Both the position numbers and the translations under genes were made by a program. The notes under the pieces were generated by a model. It was not told the origin of the DNA. It searched no databases and was given only the letters and a program-made list of their open reading frames with translations. From Pseudomonas grimontii (GTDB taxonomy: Bacteria; Pseudomonadota; Gammaproteobacteria; Pseudomonadales; Pseudomonadaceae), in assembly GCF_007858185.1 (NCBI RefSeq), contig NZ_VFES01000016.1, positions 62,001 through 126,000 of the forward strand: a stretch of 64,000 bases of DNA, given 5' to 3'. Below, one piece after another: positions 8,691 to 16,451 of the stretch. Within the stretch, counting starts at the first letter, position 1, and each line of letters opens with the position of its first letter.

Positions 8691-9506
8691 ATGTGGTCCC
8701 TTAGCGCCTGGCGTCGCCGGCGCCTGCTGGCCAAGCACCCGATTGCCGATGACACCTGGCAGCGGGTGCGCCACCACCTGACCTTCCTCGACGGCATCAG
8801 CGCCGAGCAGGACCAGTGGCTGCGCGAAGCCTGCGTGGTGTTCCTCGCCGAAAAACACCTCACCGCCCTGCCCGGCGTCGACCTGCACCAGGAACAACGC
8901 CTGCTGCTCGCCGCCCAGGCGCAATTGCCATTGATGAACCTCGGCGACCTCGACTGGTACCAGGGTTTCCATGAAATCGTGCTGTACCCCGACGACTTCC
9001 TCAGCCCCCAACGCCATCGCGACAGCAGTGGCATTGAACACGAGTGGGACGGCGAACACAGCGGCGAAGCCTGGCAGCAAGGCCCGGTGATCCTCGCCTG
9101 GCCCGGCGTGCTCGCCAGCGGTCAGTGGGAAGGCTACAACCTGGTGATCCACGAACTGGCCCATAAGCTCGACATGCTCAACGGCGACGCCAACGGCCTG
9201 CCGCCGCTGCACCACGACATGCGCGTGCAGGAGTGGGCCAGCGTGATGCAGAGCGCGTATGACGACCTCAATCGCCAACTGGACGCCAACCCCGATGCCG
9301 AGACGGAGATAGACCCGTACGCGGCGGAAAACCCGGCGGAGTTCTTTGCGGTCACCAGCGAATATTTTTTCAGCGCCCCGGATTTACTCGTCAACAGTTA
9401 TCCACAGGTGTACGCCCAACTCAGCCGCTTTTACCGCCAGGATCCCTTGGCCCGCCTGACCCAACTGCAAGCGCACGACCCGCGTTATCAGCCACAAGGC
9501 GAATGA
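8691..9506 (+). CDS. mtfA: zinc-dependent peptidase, MtfA family (M90)
   Basis: 271 residues from ATG 8691, six bases after the dedA stop. The zinc site HELAHKLD (HEXXH) lies near residue 155, followed by NPAEFFAVTSEYFF, whose glutamate is the expected third ligand. MtfA of E. coli is a cytoplasmic peptidase that inactivates the glucose repressor Mlc; the target in Pseudomonas is not established. Co-transcribed with dedA by position. Confidence 0.9.
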   Translation: MWSLSAWRRRRLLAKHPIADDTWQRVRHHLTFLDGISAEQDQWLREACVVFLAEKHLTALPGVDLHQEQRLLLAAQAQLPLMNLGDLDWYQGFHEIVLYPDDFLSPQRHRDSSGIEHEWDGEHSGEAWQQGPVILAWPGVLASGQWEGYNLVIHELAHKLDMLNGDANGLPPLHHDMRVQEWASVMQSAYDDLNRQLDANPDAETEIDPYAAENPAEFFAVTSEYFFSAPDLLVNSYPQVYAQLSRFYRQDPLARLTQLQAHDPRYQPQGE

Positions 9507-9614
9507 CCGTACGACGTCTGGCGCATGGCATCGCCGTCAGAATATGCCTATAATCGCCGCCACTTTTAGGCCAATCCGGCCATGTCATATGGCCAACTAC
9601 GGGGGCAACGCCCA

Positions 9615-10142
9615 ATGAGCTACAGCAAGATTCCGGCTGGCAAAGACCTGCCGAACGACATCTACGTCGCCATCGAGATTCCGGCCAACCACGCGCCGAT
9701 CAAATACGAAATCGACAAAGACAGCGACTGCCTGTTCGTTGACCGTTTCATGGCCACCCCGATGTTCTACCCGGCCAACTACGGTTTTATCCCGAACACC
9801 CTGGCCGACGACGGTGACCCCCTCGACGTACTGGTCGTAACCCCTTACCCGGTTACCCCAGGCTCGGTCATCCGCGCTCGCCCAGTCGGCATCCTGCACA
9901 TGACCGACGACGGCGGCGGCGATGCCAAAGTTATCGCGGTACCCCACGACAAGCTGTCCCAGCTGTACGTGGACGTGAAGGAATACACCGACCTGCCGCC
10001 ACTGCTGCTGGAACAGATCAAGCACTTCTTCGAGAACTACAAAGACCTCGAAAAAGGCAAATGGGTGAAGATCGACGGTTGGGGCAACGCAGACGCCGCC
10101 CGCGCCGAGATCCTGAAGTCGGTCGCTGCCTACAAAGGCTGA
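9615..10142 (+). CDS. ppa: inorganic pyrophosphatase
   Basis: 175 residues, the standard length of the hexameric family I enzyme, which hydrolyses pyrophosphate and drives biosynthesis. The signature DGDPLDVLVVTPYP with the metal-binding aspartates is intact. ATG 9615 follows GGGGGCAACGCCCA; the upstream in-frame extension is discarded because it enters the promoter region (TATAAT at 9549-9554). A good terminator follows 35 bp after the stop. Confidence 0.97.
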   Translation: MSYSKIPAGKDLPNDIYVAIEIPANHAPIKYEIDKDSDCLFVDRFMATPMFYPANYGFIPNTLADDGDPLDVLVVTPYPVTPGSVIRARPVGILHMTDDGGGDAKVIAVPHDKLSQLYVDVKEYTDLPPLLLEQIKHFFENYKDLEKGKWVKIDGWGNADAARAEILKSVAAYKG

Positions 10143-10173
10143 TACCCGCTACTCATTGCCTCGGCAATTGAAA

Positions 10174-10200
10174 AAGCCCCGATCATTCGGGGCTTTTTTT
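10174..10200 (+). terminator. rho-independent terminator after ppa
   Basis: GCCCCGA (10176-10182), loop TCAT, TCGGGGC (10187-10193), then seven T. The 5' flank is AAAAA, so it may act on both strands. Confidence 0.93.
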
Positions 10201-10219
10201 GTGGGAAAAATTAAACGAC

Positions 10220-10357
10220 AAGTTCAACTTTTTATAAACTTAGTTTAACCATCCTTCAAATCCGAAGTACCAAGCTACAACTAAGCAAAAACCTACAGGC
10301 CTAACTCAACGCATGGTTTATTTGATGTGTTTTCTCGGCCAGTAAACTCTGCGTTTA
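10220..10357. promoter_or_regulatory. palindromic operator candidates before the S24 repressor
   Basis: AAGTTCAACTT (10220-10230) and TAAACTTAGTTTA (10235-10247) are perfect odd-length palindromes with centres 16 bp apart. TAAAC-TCTGC-GTTTA (10343-10357) repeats the TAAAC/GTTTA arms and ends on the A of the gene's ATG. A weak TTCAAC / TAACCA pair with 17-bp spacing overlaps the first two. The arrangement suits autoregulation by the CI-like protein that follows. Confidence 0.5.
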
Positions 10358-11130
10358 TGAATACATCAGGTGACCGCTTAAAAGCGCTATTAAGGGAAGT
10401 TCATCTTTCCGCCTCCGACTTCGCCAAGAACCGTGGTGTCACGCCTCAACACGTGAACAACTGGTTCAAACGCGGTGTACCCATGGGCCGACTCAACGAG
10501 ATCGCAGAACTGCTGTGCATCTCCAGCCGTTGGCTACGCACCGGCGAAGGCCCCAAACACCCACCGGCCAACTTCCTGCTGGAAGGCCCAAGCACCAGGA
10601 AAGGACTCCCCGCCCGCGAAGAAAGTGGTAAATACCTCACAGGCCCCGCCTGCCGCCCGGAAAAAGTCGACGTGGAGATCCACCTCCACCCCACCTTCAC
10701 CTCAACCGAACGCATCCGCGTCTCCCTGCACACCCTCGAAACCCTCAACGTCAACCCCGACCGCGCCCTGGGCGCCTACATGGTCGACAACAGCATGATC
10801 GACATCATCCAACAAGGCGCCACCCTCGCCATCGACAAGGGCCGCACCCAAATCATCGACGGCGAAATCTACGCCGTCGAACACGATGGAATGCTACGCA
10901 TCAAATACCTCTACAACCGACCAGGGGGCGGTTTGCGCATGCGCAGCCACAACGCCGGCGAACATCCGGATGAATACCTGACGCACGAGCAACGGTTCGA
11001 ACAGAACTTCCAGATCGTGGGCTGGGTATTCTGGTGGTCCACCCTCAACAACCGCCGCCCGCCCGTGCCGCTGGATGAGCATCTTTTGGGCTGGGAAGGC
11101 TCTAAATCGGATCCGGAGGTGGGCAACTGA
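10357..11130 (+). CDS. CI/PrtR-like transcriptional repressor (HTH + peptidase S24)
   Basis: 257 residues from ATG 10357; the ten-codon GTG extension is less likely. Residues 1-60 form an XRE-type helix-turn-helix (SASDFAKNRGVTPQHVNNWF). Residues about 140-235 read as a LexA/CI-type S24 domain: YMVDNSMIDIIQQGATLAID holds the expected catalytic Ser and MLRIKYLYNRPGG the Lys. An obvious Ala-Gly cleavage pair is not evident to me, so self-cleavage is uncertain. No phage structural genes are nearby, so it is a solitary regulator next to an accessory region. Palindromes around its promoter suggest autoregulation. Confidence 0.8.
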   Translation: MNTSGDRLKALLREVHLSASDFAKNRGVTPQHVNNWFKRGVPMGRLNEIAELLCISSRWLRTGEGPKHPPANFLLEGPSTRKGLPAREESGKYLTGPACRPEKVDVEIHLHPTFTSTERIRVSLHTLETLNVNPDRALGAYMVDNSMIDIIQQGATLAIDKGRTQIIDGEIYAVEHDGMLRIKYLYNRPGGGLRMRSHNAGEHPDEYLTHEQRFEQNFQIVGWVFWWSTLNNRRPPVPLDEHLLGWEGSKSDPEVGN

Positions 11131-11311
11131 AGTGAATGTGGGTATCATGCGCCGCACATTTGGCAGGGGGTGGCTTTGCGGCTATTCACCCTGCTCGGCG
11201 ATGCGGAGGAGCTCCCGCGGATGCCCCTACTATTCAGCCCGACGCAATGTGGGCTGAGCGATTTGAAGGCTGCTGAGGTTTGTCAAAAACAAGCTGAGGC
11301 AGTCAGCGAGA

Positions 11312-11334
11312 AGCCGGCCACAAGCCGGCTTTTT
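11312..11334 (+). terminator. rho-independent terminator
   Basis: AGCCGGC (11312-11318), loop CACAA, GCCGGCT (11324-11330), followed by TTTTT. It would end transcripts of the repressor gene 180 bp upstream. Confidence 0.85.
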
Positions 11335-11354
11335 AATGCCTGATAAGTATCGCG

Positions 11355-11388
11355 ACTCAATTGTCCAACAGCTGTTGGACAATTGAGT
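11355..11388. repeat. perfect 34-bp palindrome
   Basis: ACTCAATTGTCCAACAG is immediately followed by its exact reverse complement, with no spacer and centre CAGCTG. There is no T-run on either side. It lies 43 bp beyond the stop of the minus-strand DUF3077-like gene and 21 bp after the terminator of the repressor. It could be an operator, a recombination site or the cruciform end of a lost element. Confidence 0.9.
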
Positions 11389-11430
11389 AATCAAAAGCGG
11401 GTGCTATACCCTGCCCTTCTCTCAGTCGCC

Positions 11431-11667
11431 TCACGCGGACTGCATACACTCCACAGCCCGATCCGCCACCATCTTCGCCATCTCCACCAAATGCATCACC
11501 GCTCTCTGCGGCGCACCCAATGGCTCCCCAAGCACCTGCGAAGTCGCCACCGCACACTGCAGCAACTCAGCCACGCGCACCCAAGCATCTTCGAAACTCA
11601 GCTCTTCATTGACAACAAATGGGTAGGTCACACCCGATGAGGGCGAATCCGCAACAACGTTATCCAT
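11431..11667 (-). CDS. DUF3077/DUF6124-like small protein
   Basis: 78 residues of unknown function, from ATG 11667. The sequence is mostly helical (LSFEDAWVRVAELLQCAVATSQVL and APQRAVMHLVEMAKMVADRAVECM), as in the DUF3077 family of small Pseudomonas proteins that occur in many copies near accessory genes. A strong GGAGG lies 6 nt before the start, and this exact segment is complementary to two loops of the structured leader upstream, so translation is probably controlled by RNA pairing. Confidence 0.75.
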   Translation of the reverse strand: MDNVVADSPSSGVTYPFVVNEELSFEDAWVRVAELLQCAVATSQVLGEPLGAPQRAVMHLVEMAKMVADRAVECMQSA

Positions 11668-11689
11668 AGCAAACCTCCAATCGATAATT

Positions 11690-11800
11690 TGGAGCTGCCA
11701 CTAACCGCGACTAAACGAAAGGTGGCAGCTGTACGCAGGTTAGTCGACCGGTCGATTGGAAACCCGGCGCACCCGGAGGTGCCCTGCGCACAGCCACCAT
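11690..11800 (-). ncRNA. C4-like antisense RNA leader of the DUF3077-like gene
   Basis: On the minus strand a long outer stem is formed by GGTGGC+TGT+CGCAGG (11798-11783) with CCTGCG+ACA+GCCACC (11739-11721). Inside it are a hairpin exposing ACCTCC (11780-11775) and a second one exposing CCAATCGA (11759-11752). The target 5'-TCGATTGGAGGT (11684-11673) contains the gene's Shine-Dalgarno sequence: ACCTCC pairs with GGAGGT and CCAATCGA with TCGATTGG, both without mismatch. Two loops complementary to adjacent parts of a ribosome binding region of a co-transcribed gene is the C4 antisense design of phages P1/P7. AGCTGCCAC (11730-11722) can also pair with GTGGCAGCT (11701-11693), excluding the outer stem. 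Confidence 0.75.
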
Positions 11801-12164
11801 AAGATGCAGGCGAAGGGGCCTGACTCATGAGTTGCTTATGCGCCAATCGAATCCGGGCGACTAAACCCGATCACTGAATGTGCAGTGACGATTCGCAGCC
11901 TAGTCGTGCATTTTCGCTAGCGCAAGCGACTGGGATTTTCTAGGAAATGTCCCGCAAATGAAAGGGATCTAACCTGCTGGCACAACGAATTCGAGAACGC
12001 TGTGGGACTGCTGACTCCTATGATTTTTCAGCAGTCCTCCATGATACGGACGGCCATTGCATGCCAAAGCGATATCAAAATAGAATCACTTATCTCATCC
12101 TGCCAACTGATGAGCGAGCAGGAATGAAACAACTTCAGCTCATACACAGGTCAAGGAGACCGAT
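11801..12164. other. intergenic region upstream of C4-like leader and dar genes
   Basis: No gene seen. On the minus strand it carries a second copy of the antisense target, TCGATTGG (plus 11843-11850 CCAATCGA), a repeated 10-mer GCGACTAAAC (plus 11857-11866, also at 11707-11716) and a hairpin TCACTG/CAGTGA (11871-11888). These may be the 5' part of the leader RNA. The rightmost part holds a hairpin at 12005-12037 and the promoter region of the dar genes. Confidence 0.5.
12005..12037. repeat. 10-bp inverted repeat between divergent genes
   Basis: GGACTGCTGA (12005-12014) and TCAGCAGTCC (12028-12037) pair perfectly around a 13-nt loop containing TTTTT. It lies between the leader of the minus-strand gene and the dar genes. 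Operator or bidirectional terminator are both possible. Confidence 0.6.
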
Positions 12165-12736
12165 ATGCCGGATATCAAGGAACAAAAACTCCTCTATCAC
12201 CTCACTTCGCTGGAAAACCTGAGCAGTATTTTTCAGAGCGGACTTAAACCGCGAGCGCAGCTCAAGGCGTTCGAAGATGTGGCTGATGCCGAGATTCTGA
12301 AAAAACGACAAGGTCTCGCACTAGAGCAGTACGTACCTTTCCACTGGTTTGCCGCAAACCCGTTCGATGGAAGCGTTCAACGCAGAAGGCCTGACGCTCA
12401 ATTTGTCGTGATTACGGTTCATCGAAACCTGGCAATTAGAAACAATGGAAAGTCATTCCCCGCCATCCATTGGCTAACGATGCCATTCAGTTGCTCGATT
12501 ATGCTGAGGGCTTCGAGGCGATCAATTGGGAGCTCATGAATGCCAGGGACTACCATGACCCACAATGCAAGAGCATCTGCATGGCTGAATGCCTATCGCC
12601 CGATGTAGTTTCCCCTAACGATTTCTTCAAGGTTTTTGTTTCTAATGCAGAAGTAGAAGCCCTCTGCGAGTCTAAAATGCGCGAGGCAGGCGTTAATGTA
12701 CAAATCGGAGTGAATCGAGGAATGTTTCTTAGATGA
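12165..12736 (+). pseudogene. DarT-like (DUF4433) ADP-ribosyltransferase, frameshifted
   Basis: The first 94 or so codons from ATG 12165 (AAGGAGACCGAT upstream) read LLYHLTSLENLSSIFQSGL, EQYVPFHWFAANPFDGSVQ and VVITVHRNLAIRNNG, typical of the DUF4433/DarT fold. The family then continues in another frame as KVIPRHPLANDAIQLLDYAEG down to TGA 12736. The shift falls at AATGGAAAG (12445-12452); adding one base there gives one protein of about 190 residues with the catalytic-type glutamate in CMAECL retained. Its stop overlaps the next ATG as ATGA. Either a recent single-base loss inactivated it or the base call is wrong. Two DarT-like genes ahead of one DarG is unusual. Confidence 0.8.
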
Positions 12737-13377
12737 TTTATAGCAACCTGAATCCAGAAAAGGCTCTGATCTGGCGGATCGTTCATCGCGACAATCTGCC
12801 CTGGATTCTGGACAACGGCCTGCACTGCGCCAGCTCCGAGGTGCAGGCACCGCAGTACGTGAACATCGGCAATGCTGACTTAATCGACAAACGCCGCACT
12901 CGCTGCGTTCCTATAGCACCTGCAGGCGTGTTGGCCGACTACGTGCCCTTCTACTTCACGCCTTTCTCTGTGATGATGAAAAACATTCAGTCGGGATGGA
13001 GCGTTCAGCAGCGCAGCAATGACGAGATTGTGATTCTGGTCTCCAGCCTGCCACGCGTCGCCGAGCTTGGCCTACCGTTCGTCTTCACAAACGCACATGC
13101 GTACCCGGATTGGACAGACTATTACAGCGATCTGACGAATCTCCACGAGATCGATTGGTCTATCCTTCAACGGCGTGACTTCAAACGTGACCCCGATGAC
13201 CCTCGCAAAATGGAGCGTTATCAGGCTGAAGCGCTGATTCACCACCACCTACCGATTACAGGACTCCTTGGCATCATGTGTTATACCGATGCGATGAAAG
13301 AACGCATAGAGCAGGACGTTGCCGCCAGAGGCCTGACGTTGTCTGTGCATGCGCGTCCGGGATGGTATTTCCAATGA
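12733..13377 (+). CDS. darT: DarT-family DNA ADP-ribosyltransferase toxin
   Basis: 214 residues. DarT enzymes transfer ADP-ribose from NAD+ onto bases of single-stranded DNA and block replication; they act as toxins and in phage defence. Seen here: the NAD-binding start WRIVHRDNLPWILDNGLHC, the NIGNADLIDKRRTRCVPI loop (the ADP-ribosylating turn-turn region), ADYVPFYFTPFSVMMKNI, and the catalytic glutamate at about residue 166 in ERYQAEALIHHHLP. The ATG overlaps the stop of the frameshifted DarT-like gene, and its TGA overlaps the darG ATG, so the three are a tight operon. Whether it modifies thymidine or guanosine cannot be told from sequence alone. Confidence 0.9.
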   Translation: MIYSNLNPEKALIWRIVHRDNLPWILDNGLHCASSEVQAPQYVNIGNADLIDKRRTRCVPIAPAGVLADYVPFYFTPFSVMMKNIQSGWSVQQRSNDEIVILVSSLPRVAELGLPFVFTNAHAYPDWTDYYSDLTNLHEIDWSILQRRDFKRDPDDPRKMERYQAEALIHHHLPITGLLGIMCYTDAMKERIEQDVAARGLTLSVHARPGWYFQ

Positions 13378-14462
13378 TCAGATTCACCCAAGGCAACCTT
13401 CTGGAAGCCAACACCGAAGCCCTCGTCAACACGGTGAATACTGTGGGCGTGATGGGCAAGGGCATCGCGCTGATGTTCAAAGAGCGCTTTGCAGAAAACT
13501 ATCGCTTGTACGCGGCAGCCTGTAAGGCTGGCGAGGTAGAGACCGGAAAAGTTCACGTGACTGCGGTCAACGAATTGGACGGTCCTTGCTGGATCGTTAA
13601 CTTCCCGACCAAACGTCACTGGCGATCACCATCACAGATGGCATGGATAACGGAGGGTCTACACGATCTACGTCGTTTTTTGCTCGAAAACCATGTGAAG
13701 TCTGTGGCGGTCCCCCCCCTAGGTGCAGGTAACGGCGGCCTGAAATGGCCAGACGTTCGCGAACAGATCGTTGATGTCTTGAGTGATCTGGATGTTGATG
13801 TACTTGTGTTTGAGCCTTCCAATCAGTACCTGAATGTCGCCAAACGGAGCGGCGTGGAGAAGCTCACACCAGCCCGCGCACTTATTGCGGAACTGGTTCG
13901 GCGATACTGGGTGTTAGGAATGGAATGCAGCCTGCTTGAGATTCAAAAGCTGGCCTGGTTCCTGGAGCGTGCTATTGAGAAGCGGCCAGACCTCAAGAAC
14001 CCGCTGGACCTTAAGTTCGTTGCTCATAAGTACGGGCCGTACGCCAATCGGTTGGAACATCTGCTTAACAACCTGGACGGTAGTTATCTGCATTGCGATA
14101 AGCGCATCGGTGATGCGGAAAACAGTGATGTGATCTGGTTCGACCAAGACCGCAAAGCCTTTCTACAAACCTATCTTAAAACAGAAGCCAAGGAATACTC
14201 CGAAGCCCTGGAGTGCACTGCCGAATTGATTGACGGCTTTGAGTCACCGTTTGGTATGGAGTTGCTGGCGACAGTCGATTGGTTGCTGAGCCAGAAAAAT
14301 ATCTCCCCTAGCGTCCCTGCTGTGCGCGAGGCATTGAAGCAATGGGAGGGCGGAGCCGGTGCTGGAGCTCGCAAGAACAAACTGTTCGACGACCAAGCGC
14401 TTGAGATTGCACTCAAACGACTTACGCATAACCACTCAAATGCTCAGATGGCTACCTGCTGA
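13374..14462 (+). CDS. darG: DarG-family macrodomain antitoxin
   Basis: 362 residues from ATG 13374, which overlaps the darT stop as ATGA; upstream in-frame codons lie inside darT. Residues 1-155 form a macrodomain (FTQGNLLEANTEALVNTVNT with the conserved Asn residues, VGVMGKGIALMFK, VAVPPLGAGNGGL). It removes ADP-ribose from DNA. Residues about 165-362 form the C-terminal domain that in DarG binds and blocks DarT directly (KLTPARALIAELVRRYWVLG, LEIQKLAWFLERAIEK). Both halves look intact, so the darT-darG pair appears functional even though the extra toxin gene is broken. Confidence 0.92.
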   Translation: MIRFTQGNLLEANTEALVNTVNTVGVMGKGIALMFKERFAENYRLYAAACKAGEVETGKVHVTAVNELDGPCWIVNFPTKRHWRSPSQMAWITEGLHDLRRFLLENHVKSVAVPPLGAGNGGLKWPDVREQIVDVLSDLDVDVLVFEPSNQYLNVAKRSGVEKLTPARALIAELVRRYWVLGMECSLLEIQKLAWFLERAIEKRPDLKNPLDLKFVAHKYGPYANRLEHLLNNLDGSYLHCDKRIGDAENSDVIWFDQDRKAFLQTYLKTEAKEYSEALECTAELIDGFESPFGMELLATVDWLLSQKNISPSVPAVREALKQWEGGAGAGARKNKLFDDQALEIALKRLTHNHSNAQMATC

Positions 14463-14475
14463 GAATCAGAAATTT

Positions 14476-14494
14476 GCCCGCTGACGCGGGCATT
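14476..14494. terminator. short hairpin between convergent darG and yjfC
   Basis: GCCCGC (14476-14481), loop TGAC, GCGGGC (14486-14491), then ATTT; on the other strand the hairpin is followed by AAATTTC. A compact stem in a convergent gap of 90 bp, probably a weak bidirectional terminator. Confidence 0.6.
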
Positions 14495-14552
14495 TAGCCA
14501 ATCGGTTGAGGCGTGTCGGTCCAGTACTGACTGAGAAGCCCAGCAGGCTGTT

Positions 14553-15710
14553 TCAACCCAATATCAAATGCGGCAAAAACCGGCTCGAATCCTTGGTAAT
14601 CAAACTATTATCCTCCCGCACCCCAATCCCCGCCGCCTGGTCCCCAATCACCCAAGACCCAATCAACGTATAGCTGTCCCCAAACCGCGGCAACGGCGCA
14701 AATTCCTGAAGAATAAACGGCGCATCCGTATAGGGACCGTCCTCTTTCACGATCAGCCCATCAGCCGTTTGCAGTTCGATATTCGCCCCTTCCCGTGAGA
14801 AAAACGGCTTGCGCACCCAGCCCTTCGGCACAGCTTTACCCGGTTCGGTATCCAGGTGGGCGGCGAGCAAATTCGGATGGCCTTTGTTGAATTCCCACAG
14901 CAGCGGCAGGATGCCTTTGTTGGAGAGGATGGATTTCCACGCGGGCTCGAAAAACTGCGTGTCACTCTCGGCAATCGCCGAACCAAAGGGCTCGTGGAAG
15001 ATGAATTCCCAGGCGTGCAGTTTGAACAGGTGAGGAATCCAGCGGTCCTGGAGGTCGACGAAGCGGCCTTCGCTGGTCAGGCCGATGTCTTCGATGTCGA
15101 TGTGGCGTGATTCGATGCCGACTTTTTCCGCGACGAGGCGCAGGTAGTCGGTGGTGCCTTTGTCTTCGGTCGACCCTTTCATCGAGGCGAAGTAGAAAGG
15201 CTGGTTGACCTGCAGTTGGGCGAAAGCCTGGTGCAGTTTGGTGTCGATGCTGTTGAACTGGTCGGCATGTTTGGGCAGCAGGCCGCGTTCGATGCATTGC
15301 TCGAGCCAACCCCACTGGAACGCCGCGGCCTCGTAGAGGCTGGTCGGTGTGTCGTAGTTGAGTTCCAGCAGCTTGGCAGGGCCGGTGCCGTTGTAGGAGA
15401 AGTCCATGCGCCCGTACAGGTGCGGGTGGCCTTCGAGCCATGAGGTTTTGATCATGTCGAAGAACGGCGCGGGAATGCTCAGGCGTTCGAGCAGTTCTTC
15501 GCTCTGGACCACGCGGGCGACGAGGTCCATGCACATGTCGTGGATCTCGGTGGTCGGGTCTTCGAGGTCGTGCTCGATTTGCTTGAGCGTGAACTGGTAA
15601 TACGCGCTTTCGTCCCAGTAGGGTTCGCCGTCGATGGTATGGAACAGAAAGCCAAGGTTTTCAGCGGTCTGTTTCCAGTCATGACGCTCTGGGCAATGGA
15701 TTTTCTTCAT
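14553..15710 (-). CDS. yjfC: glutathionylspermidine synthase-like ATP-grasp ligase (YjfC/YgiC family)
   Basis: 385 residues, the length of YgiC/YjfC, which match only the synthetase half of GspS. ATP-grasp ligases of this type join an acid to an amine; the real substrate of YjfC is not established. Visible blocks are LYGRMDFSYNGTGPAKLLELNYDTPTSLYEAAAFQWGWLEQ (substrate/metal region) and KPFFSREGANIELQ (grasp region). It is the last gene of the minus-strand operon that starts with yjfI, 12 bp after the DUF1190 lipoprotein gene. ATG 15710. Confidence 0.9.
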   Translation of the reverse strand: MKKIHCPERHDWKQTAENLGFLFHTIDGEPYWDESAYYQFTLKQIEHDLEDPTTEIHDMCMDLVARVVQSEELLERLSIPAPFFDMIKTSWLEGHPHLYGRMDFSYNGTGPAKLLELNYDTPTSLYEAAAFQWGWLEQCIERGLLPKHADQFNSIDTKLHQAFAQLQVNQPFYFASMKGSTEDKGTTDYLRLVAEKVGIESRHIDIEDIGLTSEGRFVDLQDRWIPHLFKLHAWEFIFHEPFGSAIAESDTQFFEPAWKSILSNKGILPLLWEFNKGHPNLLAAHLDTEPGKAVPKGWVRKPFFSREGANIELQTADGLIVKEDGPYTDAPFILQEFAPLPRFGDSYTLIGSWVIGDQAAGIGVREDNSLITKDSSRFLPHLILG

Positions 15711-15722
15711 GGCCCGGTCTCC

Positions 15723-16433
15723 TTAACTGCTCGACCCACCGCCGCCCCAACCACCGCGTGCGCTGGCCTTGCTGCCGAAGCCGCCACGGGAGGTGGCCGA
15801 CGCCACGGAGCTCGACTGGCTGGAGGAGCGCAGCGTGTTGGTGTAATTGCTGCTGCCGTAACGGGCCTGATTCGAGCGGCCAAACGTCGCGCCATTGGAG
15901 ACACGCTGATTGAGCGTCGAGTTGCCGTAATCACCGCGATCATCGCGATAGCGATACACCGGCTCAGAACGGTAGCTGTTGCGATTGCTGCTCAGCATGT
16001 TGCCGATCAGCAGACCGGTCAGCAGGCTGCTGGTGGAGAAGCCGGAGCCGCCGCTTGCCTGAGCGTTACCCGCCTGTGCGTTAGCAGCGTCTACCTGGGA
16101 TTGTGTCACCTGGCCTTCGGCGGTCAGTTCGAAACCGCCCAGCTTGGGAATGAACTGGCCATTGGAGTCCAACTGGCACCAGCCGGCGACAAAGTCGGCA
16201 TCGCAATCGGCCTGGCTGGCGTATACCGGGGCGATGCGGCGATGCTCGGCCATGGCGGTCATGTAGGCGTCGGAACAGACGTCCACCGGAAGCTTTTCAT
16301 CGGCACATTGCTGAACCGACTGGAAGTTGTACTTCTTCTGCAAATCGTAGGTTTTTTCCGTCGGCCCACAGCCGGATATCGCCATGGCGACCGACGCTGC
16401 CAGCGAAAGCTGGACGTACTTGCTTCGTTTCAT
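15723..16433 (-). CDS. yjfM: DUF1190 lipoprotein (YjfM/YgiB family)
   Basis: 236 residues from ATG 16433 (GGAG upstream); a TTG six codons earlier lies on the previous stop. The start MKRSKYVQLSLAASVAMAIS-GC is a lipoprotein signal with cysteine near residue 21. The body has the DUF1190 pattern of an extracytoplasmic protein with conserved cysteines (SVQQCADEKLPVDVC, SQADCDADFVAGWCQ). The C-terminus is low complexity, rich in Gly and Ser (ARGGWGGGGSSS). It always neighbours YjfC-type ligases in known genomes; its role is unknown. Confidence 0.88.
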   Translation of the reverse strand: MKRSKYVQLSLAASVAMAISGCGPTEKTYDLQKKYNFQSVQQCADEKLPVDVCSDAYMTAMAEHRRIAPVYASQADCDADFVAGWCQLDSNGQFIPKLGGFELTAEGQVTQSQVDAANAQAGNAQASGGSGFSTSSLLTGLLIGNMLSSNRNSYRSEPVYRYRDDRGDYGNSTLNQRVSNGATFGRSNQARYGSSNYTNTLRSSSQSSSVASATSRGGFGSKASARGGWGGGGSSS

Positions 16434-16451
16434 CGGGAGCTCCGTGCGCAA

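Larger units (their letters stand above)
11131..11430. other. intergenic region, no gene found
   Basis: Three hundred bases between the repressor and the DUF3077-like gene. Its contents are a terminator at 11312-11334 and a perfect 34-bp palindrome at 11355-11388. The segment 11160-11260 is GC-rich with short inverted pieces but no convincing REP or open frame with coding character. Confidence 0.6.

Noticed and set aside
11355..11388. dif, parS or GntR-type operator identity for the 34-bp palindrome
   Set aside because: It does not match dif or the TGTTCCACGTGGAACA parS core, and misses one position of the FadR-type TNGTNNNACNA motif.
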